Shown here: positions 28,072 through 36,993 of the stretch, piece after piece | Numbering within the stretch: the stretch's first letter is position 1 | Layout: each line of letters begins with the position of its first letter | From: Pedobacter sp. Leaf170 | GTDB taxonomy: Bacteria; Bacteroidota; Bacteroidia; Sphingobacteriales; Sphingobacteriaceae | Assembly: GCF_920984665.1 (NCBI RefSeq) | Contig: NZ_CAKLBP010000003.1 | Location: 316,960 to 380,959, forward strand | DNA: 64,000 nucleotides | Direction: 5' to 3' | The notes under the pieces: model-generated | What the model was told of the DNA's origin: nothing | The model's database searches: none | Seen by the model: only the letters and a program-made list of their open reading frames with translations | Translations under genes and position numbers: made by a program

Positions 28072-29562
28072 ATGATTGATTTAAAAAAGTTACAAGTTTG
28101 GTTTATTACCGGTACGCAACATTTATATGGTGAGGAAACCTTAAAACAAGTTGCAGAACATGCAGAAGAAGTTGCAAAATCGTTAAGTGCAAATAAAGAA
28201 ATTTCGGTAACAGTAGTTTACAAACCAATAGTTAAAACTACCGAAGAGATTTTTGAGACTTTGCAGCAAGCCAATATCGACGAAAATTGTATTGGTGTAA
28301 TTACCTGGATGCACACATTTTCGCCTGCAAAAATGTGGATTAGAGGTTTAAATGTTTTGCAAAAACCTTTGTTGCATTTACACACTCAGTTTAACCGCGA
28401 TATTCCATGGAATACGATTGACATGGATTTTATGAACCTTAACCAAAGTGCGCATGGCGACAGAGAATTTGGGTTTATGGTATCGCGTATGCGTAAAGAC
28501 CGTAAGGTTGTGGTTGGGCATTGGCAAGATGAAGATGTTGCCAAACAAATTGATGTTTGGGCCAGAGCTGCTGCTGGTTGGCACGATTGGCAAGGCGCAA
28601 AATTTGCTCGCTTTGGCGATAATATGCGTTATGTTGCGGTAACAGATGGCGATAAAGTAGAAGCTGAAATGAAATTTGGTTTTGCTGTTAATACCTATGG
28701 CATTGGCGATTTAGTAGCGGTTATTAATTCGATAAGTGAAGATGCAATTCAAAACTTATTGAAAGAATACGAAGAAACTTATGAAATGAGTGCTGACTTA
28801 AAAACTGGTGGCGAAAGACATGCTTCGGTTTATGAAGCAGCTAAAATTGAATTAGGTTTAAGAAAATTTTTAGAGGATGGAAATTTTAAGGGTTTTTCTG
28901 ATACATTTGAAGACCTGCACGGTATGGTTCAATTACCAGGAATTGCTGCGCAAAGATTAATGGCCGATGGCTATGGTTTTGCAGGCGAAGGTGATTGGAA
29001 AACTGCCGCTTTGGTACGTGCCTGCAAAGTTATGGGTGCTGGTTTGCCAGGTGGTAATGCCTTTATGGAAGATTATACCTATCATTTCGACCCGGCAAAT
29101 GCAATGGTTTTGGGTTCGCACATGTTAGAAGTTGATGCTTCTTTGGCAAAAGGAAAAGCAAGTTTAGAGGTTCATCCATTAGGTATTGGTGGTAAAGCAG
29201 ACCCGGCTCGTTTGGTATTTAATGTTGGTAGCGGCGATGCTTTAAATGCATCATTAATTGATATGGGCAACCGTTTTCGTTTATTAGTTAACGAGGTTAA
29301 AGCCGTTGAAACTGAAAATGAGTTACCAAATTTACCTGTAGCTCGTGTATTGTGGAAACCGCTTCCGGATATGAAAACAGGTTGTGCGGCATGGATTTAC
29401 GCAGGTGGAGCACACCATACGGCTTACAGTCAGAATTTAACAACCGAGCATTTGGCAGATTTTGCTAATATTGCCGGATTAGAATACGTAAATATTGGTG
29501 CAGAAACCAAAATAAACCAATTCAGAAACGAGCTTCAGTGGAACGAAGTTTTTTATAAATAA
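28072..29562 (+). CDS. araA: L-arabinose isomerase
   Basis: Isomerises L-arabinose to L-ribulose. The 496 aa length is standard. Conserved segments include '[16 protein letters not shown]', '[15 protein letters not shown]', '[11 protein letters not shown]', and the Mn2+-binding region 'EDYTYHF', 'GSHMLEV', '[19 protein letters not shown]'. It lies 17 bp upstream of a sodium/sugar symporter in the same operon. Confidence 0.97.
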   Translation: MIDLKKLQVWFITGTQHLYGEETLKQVAEHAEEVAKSLSANKEISVTVVYKPIVKTTEEIFETLQQANIDENCIGVITWMHTFSPAKMWIRGLNVLQKPLLHLHTQFNRDIPWNTIDMDFMNLNQSAHGDREFGFMVSRMRKDRKVVVGHWQDEDVAKQIDVWARAAAGWHDWQGAKFARFGDNMRYVAVTDGDKVEAEMKFGFAVNTYGIGDLVAVINSISEDAIQNLLKEYEETYEMSADLKTGGERHASVYEAAKIELGLRKFLEDGNFKGFSDTFEDLHGMVQLPGIAAQRLMADGYGFAGEGDWKTAALVRACKVMGAGLPGGNAFMEDYTYHFDPANAMVLGSHMLEVDASLAKGKASLEVHPLGIGGKADPARLVFNVGSGDALNASLIDMGNRFRLLVNEVKAVETENELPNLPVARVLWKPLPDMKTGCAAWIYAGGAHHTAYSQNLTTEHLADFANIAGLEYVNIGAETKINQFRNELQWNEVFYK

Positions 29563-29579
29563 CCAAAATAAACTAAATT

Positions 29580-31280
29580 ATGAACAGATTTTCGACGGTT
29601 GATTACACCGTTTTTATCTTCTACTTCATCCTTATTTCTGCCTATGGCTATTGGATTTACAGTAGTAAGAAAAATAAAGCTACATCAGGGAGTCACGACT
29701 TCTTTCTTGCTGAGGGTTCTTTAACATGGTGGGCAATTGGCGCCTCGCTTATTGCATCAAACATTTCTGCAGAGCAATTTATTGGAATGAGCGGGCAAGG
29801 TTTCCAGGTGGGAATGGCTGTAGCTGCGTACGAATGGGTAGCTGCAATTGCCTTAATTATTGTGGCCGTTTGGTTTATTCCGGTATATCTGAAGAATAAA
29901 ATTTATACGATGCCTCAGTTTCTGCAAACGAGGTATAATGAAACGGTAAGTTTAATAATGGCCATTTTCTGGTTGTTCTTGTACATTTTTGTAAACCTAA
30001 CTTCTATATTATATTTAGGTTCTATTGCTATAAGTAGCATGGTAGATCCAATGTATTTTAAATACATCGTAGTTGGTTTAGCTGCCTTTTCGTTAATTAT
30101 TACTTTAGGCGGAATGAAGGTAATTGGCTTTACAGATGTAATTCAAGTAGTTGTACTAATTGCCGGAGGTTTAGTTACCACATATATTGCGCTTACCATG
30201 GTGAGTGACCACTTTGGTTTAGGTAAAGATGCAATTGCAGGTTTTAAAATGTTGATGAAGGATTCTCCTGATCATTTTAAAATGATTTTAGATAAGCCAA
30301 CAGCTAATTCATCTCAGGAATACGTTAATAAATACCTGGCTTTACCTGGTATCGCTATGTATTTTGCAGGTCAGTGGATTGTTAACCTTAACTATTGGGG
30401 TTGTAATCAATACATTACACAGAGGGCATTGGGTGCAGATTTAAAAACAGCCAGAACAGGTATTTTATTTGCAGGTTTCTTAAAATTAGGAATGCCGATT
30501 ATTGTAATGTTACCGGGTATTGCAGCTTATGTTTTACACAGAAATGGGGCTCTACAACATGAAATGGCTCCAGATGGTAAAGTAATTGCAGATAATGCGT
30601 ATTCTGCTGTATTAACTTTCTTGCCTAACGGATTAAAAGGTTTATCATTAGCAGCATTAACCGCAGCAATTGTTGCATCTTTAGCCGGTAAGGCAAATAG
30701 TATTTCAACTATCTGGACTTTAGATATTTATAAAAAATATATTAACAAAAATGCTGACGATAAAAAATTAGTTGTAGTTGGTAGATTAAGTATTTTCTTT
30801 GCAATATTATTATCTGTTGCGCTCACATGGGATGATTTGCTTGGCATTGGTGGTGAAGGTGGTTTCACTTTTATCCAGAAATATACCGGCTTTATTAGTC
30901 CGGGTGTTTTTGCCATGTTTATTTTGGGTATGTTTTGGAAACGTACAACAGGTACAGCAGCAATTGCAGGTTTAGTTACCGGATTTTTGCTTTCTGTAGT
31001 ATTTAACAACTACGCACCAAGCTGGTTCGGACACGAGAATTTCTTGTATACCGCATATATAAACAAAGACGGCATTTATGAGATTCCATTTTTAATATGC
31101 ATGGGTTTATCTTTCTTGTTTACCATGATTGTTATGGTTAGCTTAAGTTTATTAGGTCCGAAAGTAAATCCTAAAGCTTTTGAATTAGATAAATCGATGT
31201 TTAAAGTTGAACCATCTACATTGGTATTAATTGTAATTACTTTATTGTTGATTACATTGATATATGTGAAATTCTGGTAG
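29580..31280 (+). CDS. Sodium:solute symporter (SSS family), probable L-arabinose transporter
   Basis: A 566 aa inner-membrane symporter with about 13-14 TM segments; 'ASLIASNISAEQFIGMSGQG' is the SSS sodium/sugar motif of the SGLT-like branch. 'LAALTAAIVASLAGKANS' and 'GMFWKRTTGTAAIAGLVTG' are also typical. It follows araA by 17 bp, which suggests arabinose uptake. A strong bidirectional terminator follows. Confidence 0.9.
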   Translation: MNRFSTVDYTVFIFYFILISAYGYWIYSSKKNKATSGSHDFFLAEGSLTWWAIGASLIASNISAEQFIGMSGQGFQVGMAVAAYEWVAAIALIIVAVWFIPVYLKNKIYTMPQFLQTRYNETVSLIMAIFWLFLYIFVNLTSILYLGSIAISSMVDPMYFKYIVVGLAAFSLIITLGGMKVIGFTDVIQVVVLIAGGLVTTYIALTMVSDHFGLGKDAIAGFKMLMKDSPDHFKMILDKPTANSSQEYVNKYLALPGIAMYFAGQWIVNLNYWGCNQYITQRALGADLKTARTGILFAGFLKLGMPIIVMLPGIAAYVLHRNGALQHEMAPDGKVIADNAYSAVLTFLPNGLKGLSLAALTAAIVASLAGKANSISTIWTLDIYKKYINKNADDKKLVVVGRLSIFFAILLSVALTWDDLLGIGGEGGFTFIQKYTGFISPGVFAMFILGMFWKRTTGTAAIAGLVTGFLLSVVFNNYAPSWFGHENFLYTAYINKDGIYEIPFLICMGLSFLFTMIVMVSLSLLGPKVNPKAFELDKSMFKVEPSTLVLIVITLLLITLIYVKFW

Positions 31281-31300
31281 ACAGGATAATTATGATTACG

Positions 31301-31337
31301 AAAAAGGGCAGTTTCTTTATCAGAAATTGCCCTTTTT
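31301..31337 (+). terminator. Bidirectional intrinsic terminator after the arabinose operon
   Basis: AAAAAGGGCAGTTTCT (31301-31316) and AGAAATTGCCCTTTTT (31322-31337) pair over 16 positions with one mismatch around a 5-nt loop. T-runs follow on both strands. It ends the araA-symporter transcript. Confidence 0.88.
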
Positions 31338-31360
31338 GTTTTTCCTTTGCTTGCTCATTC

Positions 31361-32560
31361 GTCATTGCGAGGCACGAAGCAATTCCATTATTGAATTTTT
31401 AATAACGATAGCTTAGAGATTGCTTCGTGCCTCGCAATGACCTGGTGTTGAGTAACATTCCCGCATACGCGAGAAGGCTGATGATGCTATTTTTGCTTCG
31501 CTCGCTCATTCGTCATTGAGAGGCACGAAGCAATCTCATTATTGAATTTTAATAACGATAGCTTAGAGATTGCTTCGAGCCTCGCAATGACCTGGTGTTG
31601 AGTTTGCGGCCTTCGTCATTCCCAATTTAATTGGATATCTTGAAGCGTTTGTACCAAAATGTGCTTTAAGATTCCCGCATACGCGAGAATGCTGATGATG
31701 ATATTTGCTTTGCTTGCTCATTCGTCATTGCGAGGCACGAAGCAATCTCATTATTGAATTTTAATAACGATAGCTTAGAGATTGCTTCGTGCCTTGCAAT
31801 GACGTGGTGTTGAGTTTGCGGCCTTCGCCATTCCCAATTTAATTGGGAATCTTAAAGCGCATGTATTTAAACAACGCATTAACATTCACGCATACGCGAG
31901 AATGCTGATGATGCTATTTTCACTTTTGATTGTCCATCCGTCATTGCGAGGCACGAAGCAATCCCATTATTAAATTTTAATAACGATAGCTTAGAGATTG
32001 CTTCGTGCCTCGCAATGACGTGGTGTTGAGTTTGAGGCGTTAATCATTCCCAATTCAATTGGATATCTAAAAGCGCATATATTAAACTAAGCATTAACCT
32101 TTCCGCATATACGAGACTGCTGATGATGCTATTTTCACTTTTGATTATCCATCCGTCATTGCGAGGCACGAAGCAATCCCATTATTAAATTTTAATAACG
32201 ATAACTTAGAGATTGCTTCGTGCCTCGCAATGACGTGGTGTTGGGTTTGCGGCCTTCGTCATTCCCAATTTAATTGGGAATTTTAAAGCGCATGTATTTA
32301 AACGATGCACTAACATTCCCGCATACGCGAGAATGCTGATGATGCTATTTTTGCTGTGCTTGCTCATTCGTCATTGCGAGGCACGAAGCAACCTCATATA
32401 TTGAATTTTAATAACTATAGCTTAGAGATTGCTTCGTGCCTCGCAATAACGTGGTGTTGAGTTTGAGGCGTTAATCATTCCCCATTTGATTGAGAATTTT
32501 AAAGCGCTTGTACCAAAATGTGCTTTAAGATTCCCTCATACGCGAGAATGACGATAAATG
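31361..32560. repeat. Tandem array of six long-hairpin repeats (period about 215 bp)
   Basis: Six copies of an about 80-nt palindrome start at 31361, 31512, 31724, 31940, 32155 and 32370. Each has arms of about 26 bp (GTCATTGCGAGGCACGAAGC ... and its complement) around a loop of about 28 nt (TAATAACGATAGCTTA). The spacing is 151, then 212-216 bp. The spacer is also repeated: 'GTGGTGTTGAGTTTG', 'TTCCCAATTTAATTGGGAA' (itself a palindrome), 'CATACGCGAGAATGCTGATG'. The array fills the space between convergent genes; there is no coding sequence. Confidence 0.92.
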
Positions 32561-32575
32561 GTAATCTGTGCGACA

Positions 32576-33589
32576 CTATATACTTACCATTGCCTTAATC
32601 ACACCATTCTTCGGGTCTAACCAACTTTCGAAATTATCTTTCACTTCATCAAAATTAACCTGATGCGTAATATAGTTTGTAGGATTTACCAATTCGGCTT
32701 TCATTGATTTAATTACATGTTCAAAATCTTCGATAGTAGCATTTCTACTGCTCATCAATGTAGATTCTCTTTTATGAAATTCTGGGTGATTAAAAATTAA
32801 ATCGCCTTTTTGCAAGCCGATTAAAACAAATCTTGCGCCATGCGCCATGTAATTAATGGCATTATTTATTGCCTTTTGGTTTCCCGTTGCATCGATAACT
32901 ACCGTAGGCATATCTCCATTTGTAATTTTACTTAATTGCTCTGTAACATCAAGCGAAAGGGCATTGATTATATGCTGAACGCCAAGTTTTTCTTTACAGA
33001 AAGCTAATCGGTCGTTGTTAATATCCAAAGCGATAACATTTGCGCCTGCAATTCGGGCAAATTCCATAGTACCCAAACCAATCGGACCAGCACCAATAAC
33101 CAATACAAATTCTCCTTTTTGAACATCAGCCCTGCGAACGCCATGAGCGCCGATAGCCAAAGGCTCTACCAGTGCTAATTCATCATAGCTCAAACCTTCT
33201 CCGTGTAACAGTGTACGCGATGGAACTTGCAAATACTCACGCATGCCACCATCCACATGCACACCGCAAACCTGCATTCTTACACAGCAATTTGGTTTAT
33301 TCATACGGCAGGCAATACATTCGCCACAATTAAAATATGGAATAAAAGTTACCGCCTCTCCTATTTTAAAATCTGTTGCGCCATCTGCTTCGACTAATTC
33401 ACCAGAAAGCTCATGCCCCAAAACTCTGGGATAACTAAAAAATGGTTGTGTACCTTCAAAAGCATGTAAATCAGTTCCACAGATGCCAATTCGCTTTATT
33501 TTTATAATTGCATGGTCTTTTTTCAATTCGGGTTTTTCGGTTTCTGAATATTCAAAAGTTCCAGGTGTTGTACAGGTTAGGGTTTTCAT
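32576..33589 (-). CDS. Zinc alcohol dehydrogenase, L-galactonate 5-dehydrogenase (LgoD)-like
   Basis: A 337 aa medium-chain dehydrogenase. The catalytic zinc site is in 'RIGICGTDLHAFEG' and 'GHELSGELVE', and four structural-zinc cysteines lie in 'CGECIACRMNKPNCC'; the Rossmann motif is 'VIGAGPIGLG'. Segments 'QPFFSYPRVLGHE', 'VIDATGNQKAINNAINYMAHG' and 'PEFHKRESTLMSSRNAT' closely resemble E. coli LgoD (YjjN), which oxidises L-galactonate to D-tagaturonate. L-fuconate is 6-deoxy-L-galactonate, so either could be the substrate. It lies downstream of an L-fucose dehydrogenase-like gene. Confidence 0.8.
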   Translation of the reverse strand: MKTLTCTTPGTFEYSETEKPELKKDHAIIKIKRIGICGTDLHAFEGTQPFFSYPRVLGHELSGELVEADGATDFKIGEAVTFIPYFNCGECIACRMNKPNCCVRMQVCGVHVDGGMREYLQVPSRTLLHGEGLSYDELALVEPLAIGAHGVRRADVQKGEFVLVIGAGPIGLGTMEFARIAGANVIALDINNDRLAFCKEKLGVQHIINALSLDVTEQLSKITNGDMPTVVIDATGNQKAINNAINYMAHGARFVLIGLQKGDLIFNHPEFHKRESTLMSSRNATIEDFEHVIKSMKAELVNPTNYITHQVNFDEVKDNFESWLDPKNGVIKAMVSI

Positions 33590-33634
33590 TTATTTAATGA
33601 TTGAATTTTGGATGATAGAATGAGTGAATATTTT

Positions 33635-33703
33635 CGACATTGCGATGCACGAAGCAATCTCATTGTTAATCTAAGAGAGATTGCTTTGTGCCTCGCATTG
33701 ACG
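33635..33703. repeat. GTCATTGCGAGG-family hairpin
   Basis: The left arm CGACATTGCGATGCACGAAG and right arm CTTTGTGCCTCGCATTGACG enclose a short loop. It lies between the SDR and ADH genes, inside an apparent operon; arm differences show an older copy. Confidence 0.75.
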
Positions 33704-33726
33704 ACCGCCAATTAAGATATTTAAAA

Positions 33727-34515
33727 TTACGCGTTCGCTAAAGCTCTATCCAAATGCACATAACCACCATCTACGTGAATGATTTGTCCGGTTGTATGGC
33801 TCGATTTATCAGACATTAAGAAGGCCGTCATATTTGCAATTTCTTCAGCTGTAGTCATTCTATTTTCCAAAGGAATTTTAGCCGTAATTTCATCCAGTTT
33901 GGCTTGCGCATCTGGCAAGGTTTCAATCCATGTTTCGTAGGCTGGTGTCCAGCATTCGGCCACCACAACTGCATTTACACGGATACCATATTTCAACAAT
34001 TCTACAGCCCATTCGCGGGTTAAGGCATTTCTACCCCCATTTGCCGCGGCATAAGCTGATGTATTCCCTTGTCCGGTTTCTGCAGTTTTTGAAGTAATAT
34101 TCACAATCGCACCTTTATTTTTAATTAACTCGGGCAAAGCATGATGTGCCATTAAATAATAATGAACTACGTTTTTATGCAAAGAAGCCATAAAATCTTC
34201 ATAATTACCACTTTCTAAACCTACACCGTCATTTACACCCGCATTATTTACCAAACCATCAATTCTTCCAAATTGGCTTACAATCTCTGCAATCACCTTT
34301 TTGCAATCATCCGGGTTTGATAACTCAGCAACAAATTGTGCAGCCTTACCACCATTTTCAATAATTGAATCGACAACAATTTGATTATCATTAGCTTTTC
34401 TGCCTACAACAACTGCAATTGCGTTTTCCTTTGCAAAAACCTCTGCAATGCTTCTTCCAATACCTTTTGCAGCACCAGTAATTACGATAACCTTTTCTTT
34501 TAAATTTAAATCCAT
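33727..34515 (-). CDS. SDR oxidoreductase, L-fucose dehydrogenase-like
   Basis: A 262 aa short-chain dehydrogenase: cofactor motif 'TGAAKGIGRSI', 'NNAG' at about 90, catalytic Ser region 'VNITSKTAETGQGNTSAY'. The usual YxxxK is present as 'YAAANGG', where the Lys position is Asn, a notable change. 'GLVNNAGVNDGVGLESG', 'LTREWAVELLKYGIRVNAVV' and 'GQIIHVDGGYVHLDRAL' resemble Burkholderia L-fucose dehydrogenase, which oxidises L-fucose (and L-galactose in related enzymes) to the lactone. Activity should be treated with caution because of the Lys replacement. Confidence 0.75.
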   Translation of the reverse strand: MDLNLKEKVIVITGAAKGIGRSIAEVFAKENAIAVVVGRKANDNQIVVDSIIENGGKAAQFVAELSNPDDCKKVIAEIVSQFGRIDGLVNNAGVNDGVGLESGNYEDFMASLHKNVVHYYLMAHHALPELIKNKGAIVNITSKTAETGQGNTSAYAAANGGRNALTREWAVELLKYGIRVNAVVVAECWTPAYETWIETLPDAQAKLDEITAKIPLENRMTTAEEIANMTAFLMSDKSSHTTGQIIHVDGGYVHLDRALANA

Positions 34516-34606
34516 ATCATTTTTTAATTAATGAATGATTGAATTTTGAATGAGTGAATGTGCTAAACAAAATCTTTATCCAACAATCTCTAATTCAATC
34601 CTTCTA

Positions 34607-36901
34607 TCACTCTATCATTTTATTTATTAAGTCTGCCTTTCTCGCTTCGGGAAATACTTTTAAATCCGTTAATTTTCCATCTTTCAGTTTACCTTCTATT
34701 GTAGTTTGGTATGGTGCATGTAATTTAAAATGCACATTCCATTCTTTCGGCCATGCCGGAAAAAGATAAATCTTCTTTCCATCAACCTGCATTAGCATTT
34801 CCTGCATGCCAATCATTCCAGAACCGCCCCAATTATGGTCTGGTGTCCAATCAAAACCTGGCCCCCAAAACGCCGAGAATCTTCTTCCAGAATCCTTTAA
34901 TTTTTCAGTTGTAAATTTAGCGGCCTCATCTGTTAAACCTAATCTTGCTGCAAAAATATTATCCTGCTTCCAACCGATGTGACTTCTAAATTTCAAAACA
35001 TCTGTATCATATTTAAAAGTATTAATTGCGGTATCCAAACCAGGTTTGCCAATCCCATAAATCCCCCATGGGTAAACAGGATACAACTGCGGACTTTCGG
35101 TATTGTTAATGCGTTCCCAGAGTTTTGCAGGTGCTATTGTAGGCTTGCCATTAAATTCCCTAAAGCTAATTGGCGGAATGGTTTTAAGCATTTCCATCCA
35201 TTCTGCCTTTTTGTTCTGCGTTAATGTTGGATGCTGAATTAATCTTTCTACAACCGTTTTTAAGGCGGCAATTGTAGAGGTAGAATTGTAAGCCATTTTA
35301 TACGTTTCGGCAGCTGAACCAGGATAAAAAACCAAATGTCCATTAGCATCTAAAGCCTTTGCTCCTCTTTGCTTGGATAAATAGGTGTAATGTTCTTTAA
35401 AAAAGGTTAATGAACTTTCAATTAAAGGAATATATTTTTCAATGTTATTGCCAGCATACCTTTCCGTTTCTAAAATCATCATACAAAATTCCAGCACTGT
35501 ATCCCATTCATACTCCAGCCAGGCATTGTATTCCATACCTTTATTATAATCAGCCGGACGTTTCCAGCCATATTCTGCAGGATTTGGTAAGCCAAAATTT
35601 TCAAGTTGTTCGGTAAAACTTGCGCCATCATGTCCCCAAGCGGCTTCAGTTCTAATTTCTACATTTTTCAATAAATCCAGATAAAAATCAAACTGTGGCT
35701 TCATCATTTCAAAATCGCCACTTTTAAGCATTGGCCAATAAACCAAACGTTGATTTTGAGCGGTATGCGTTCCGCCACCCCAATTCCTAAAATCAGGTGT
35801 ATATTTTAATGTAGAATCTATAAGTTGAGGATCGTAGGTAAATAAACCGCCATTAAACTTCGTTGGGTATTTACCAAAAGCATTGCAACCCAACATATAT
35901 CTAAATAATTGATAATTTTTTGAGGATTGGTTTGCAGCTTCATTATTAGAATTGATGTAAATAAAACTTGTTTGCCAGTAATCATTCCACCATTTCAAAC
36001 TATTTTTTTGATTTGAGTTAGTTTTAATTGCTTTTAGCTCTTGCTCCCAGTTTTGGATATCAGCTTTGCTGGTATTTAAAGCAATTGTAATTTCCTGTGA
36101 TTGGCTTGGCGATTTGCTTTTTAATTTCCACGATTTAAATGGCGTGTTCAAATATGTTCCATCTTCATTACCTGCCGGAATCATATTCTTTCCTTGCATT
36201 AAACCACCAAAAACCAGATTTTTTAACGGATTGAATAGCCCAGCTTTTCTATCTTCTAACCCTTGTTGTTTAACAGCAACATCGAAAACGGTTTCTGCTT
36301 TATTTTTATGGAAAAATTGAACGCCATTATTTTTAAATGCAATTTCATCTTTTGTAGTTTTAACAATGCCTTGTGGCGCCCATTTGTATGAATTTTGATT
36401 ATTCTCCTTGCCTTTTGTTATTCTATCTTCATAACGCCAGCTTTCGTAACTTGCTTCGGTAATTATCTTTTGATTTGATTTTATTTCCAAATGAACAACC
36501 GGATTAAAAACATCAACCCATACCTTAATCTTTATTTTTGAACCATTAATTTGAGCGTATCCATCCTTTAGAACAAGCTCTTGCTTAAATGTTTTTCCAT
36601 CAAATGGGTTAGAACTAAATTTAAGTTTTACACGACCAAGTTTTAGCAGTGTATTGTTTTCATCAAAGGTTCCGCTACGCGATAAATAAAGGTAAACCGC
36701 TCCTTTTTCAACCCATAAATTTAGTCCGATATCGCCACCACCAACCGGCATCGATTCAGCTGAATTTTTGCTCTGGCTATTCCAGATAACGCTTTCTTGC
36801 GCTTGCGTTGTTTGTATAAACCACAAAAACAGGAAGAACACGAGGAAGAGTTTTACATTCCTTGTGCATTTTAGATATTTGAAAACCGTGTTTTTCGGCA
36901 T
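34607..36901 (-). CDS. Secreted DUF5703 / GH95-like glycoside hydrolase
   Basis: A 764 aa protein with an N-terminal signal (residues about 16-34, ending TQAQE). The N-terminal beta-sandwich of DUF5703 type covers about residues 35-290 ('AESMPVGGGDIGLNLWVEKG'). An (alpha/alpha)6 barrel follows, and 'WGPGFDWTPDHNWGGSGMIG' near the C-terminus is typical of GH95-like clan GH-L enzymes. GH95 members remove alpha-L-fucose or alpha-L-galactose, which fits the fucose dehydrogenase-like gene next to it. Exact family membership needs a profile search. Confidence 0.78.
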   Translation of the reverse strand: MPKNTVFKYLKCTRNVKLFLVFFLFLWFIQTTQAQESVIWNSQSKNSAESMPVGGGDIGLNLWVEKGAVYLYLSRSGTFDENNTLLKLGRVKLKFSSNPFDGKTFKQELVLKDGYAQINGSKIKIKVWVDVFNPVVHLEIKSNQKIITEASYESWRYEDRITKGKENNQNSYKWAPQGIVKTTKDEIAFKNNGVQFFHKNKAETVFDVAVKQQGLEDRKAGLFNPLKNLVFGGLMQGKNMIPAGNEDGTYLNTPFKSWKLKSKSPSQSQEITIALNTSKADIQNWEQELKAIKTNSNQKNSLKWWNDYWQTSFIYINSNNEAANQSSKNYQLFRYMLGCNAFGKYPTKFNGGLFTYDPQLIDSTLKYTPDFRNWGGGTHTAQNQRLVYWPMLKSGDFEMMKPQFDFYLDLLKNVEIRTEAAWGHDGASFTEQLENFGLPNPAEYGWKRPADYNKGMEYNAWLEYEWDTVLEFCMMILETERYAGNNIEKYIPLIESSLTFFKEHYTYLSKQRGAKALDANGHLVFYPGSAAETYKMAYNSTSTIAALKTVVERLIQHPTLTQNKKAEWMEMLKTIPPISFREFNGKPTIAPAKLWERINNTESPQLYPVYPWGIYGIGKPGLDTAINTFKYDTDVLKFRSHIGWKQDNIFAARLGLTDEAAKFTTEKLKDSGRRFSAFWGPGFDWTPDHNWGGSGMIGMQEMLMQVDGKKIYLFPAWPKEWNVHFKLHAPYQTTIEGKLKDGKLTDLKVFPEARKADLINKMIE

Positions 36902-36929
36902 TATATTCCTTGTTTCTATTTAAGGTTCT

Positions 36930-36987
36930 CGTCATTGCGAGGCACGAAGCAATCTATAATGGAGATTACTTCATGCCTCAAAATGAT
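36930..36987. repeat. GTCATTGCGAGG-family hairpin (degenerate)
   Basis: The left arm GTCATTGCGAGGCACGAAGC is consensus; the right arm (GATTACTTCATGCCTCAAAA) has several changes. It lies between the O-acetylesterase and DUF5703 genes. Confidence 0.7.
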
Positions 36988-36993
36988 ATATAG

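Noticed and set aside
28448..28642. Frame overlapping araA on the same strand in another phase
   Set aside because: It is a shadow of araA, which is complete and well conserved.
31361..32560. Regularly spaced repeats resembling a CRISPR array
   Set aside because: The repeats are about 80 nt perfect-arm palindromes, the spacers are themselves repeats of each other, the period is about 215 bp, and no cas genes are present.
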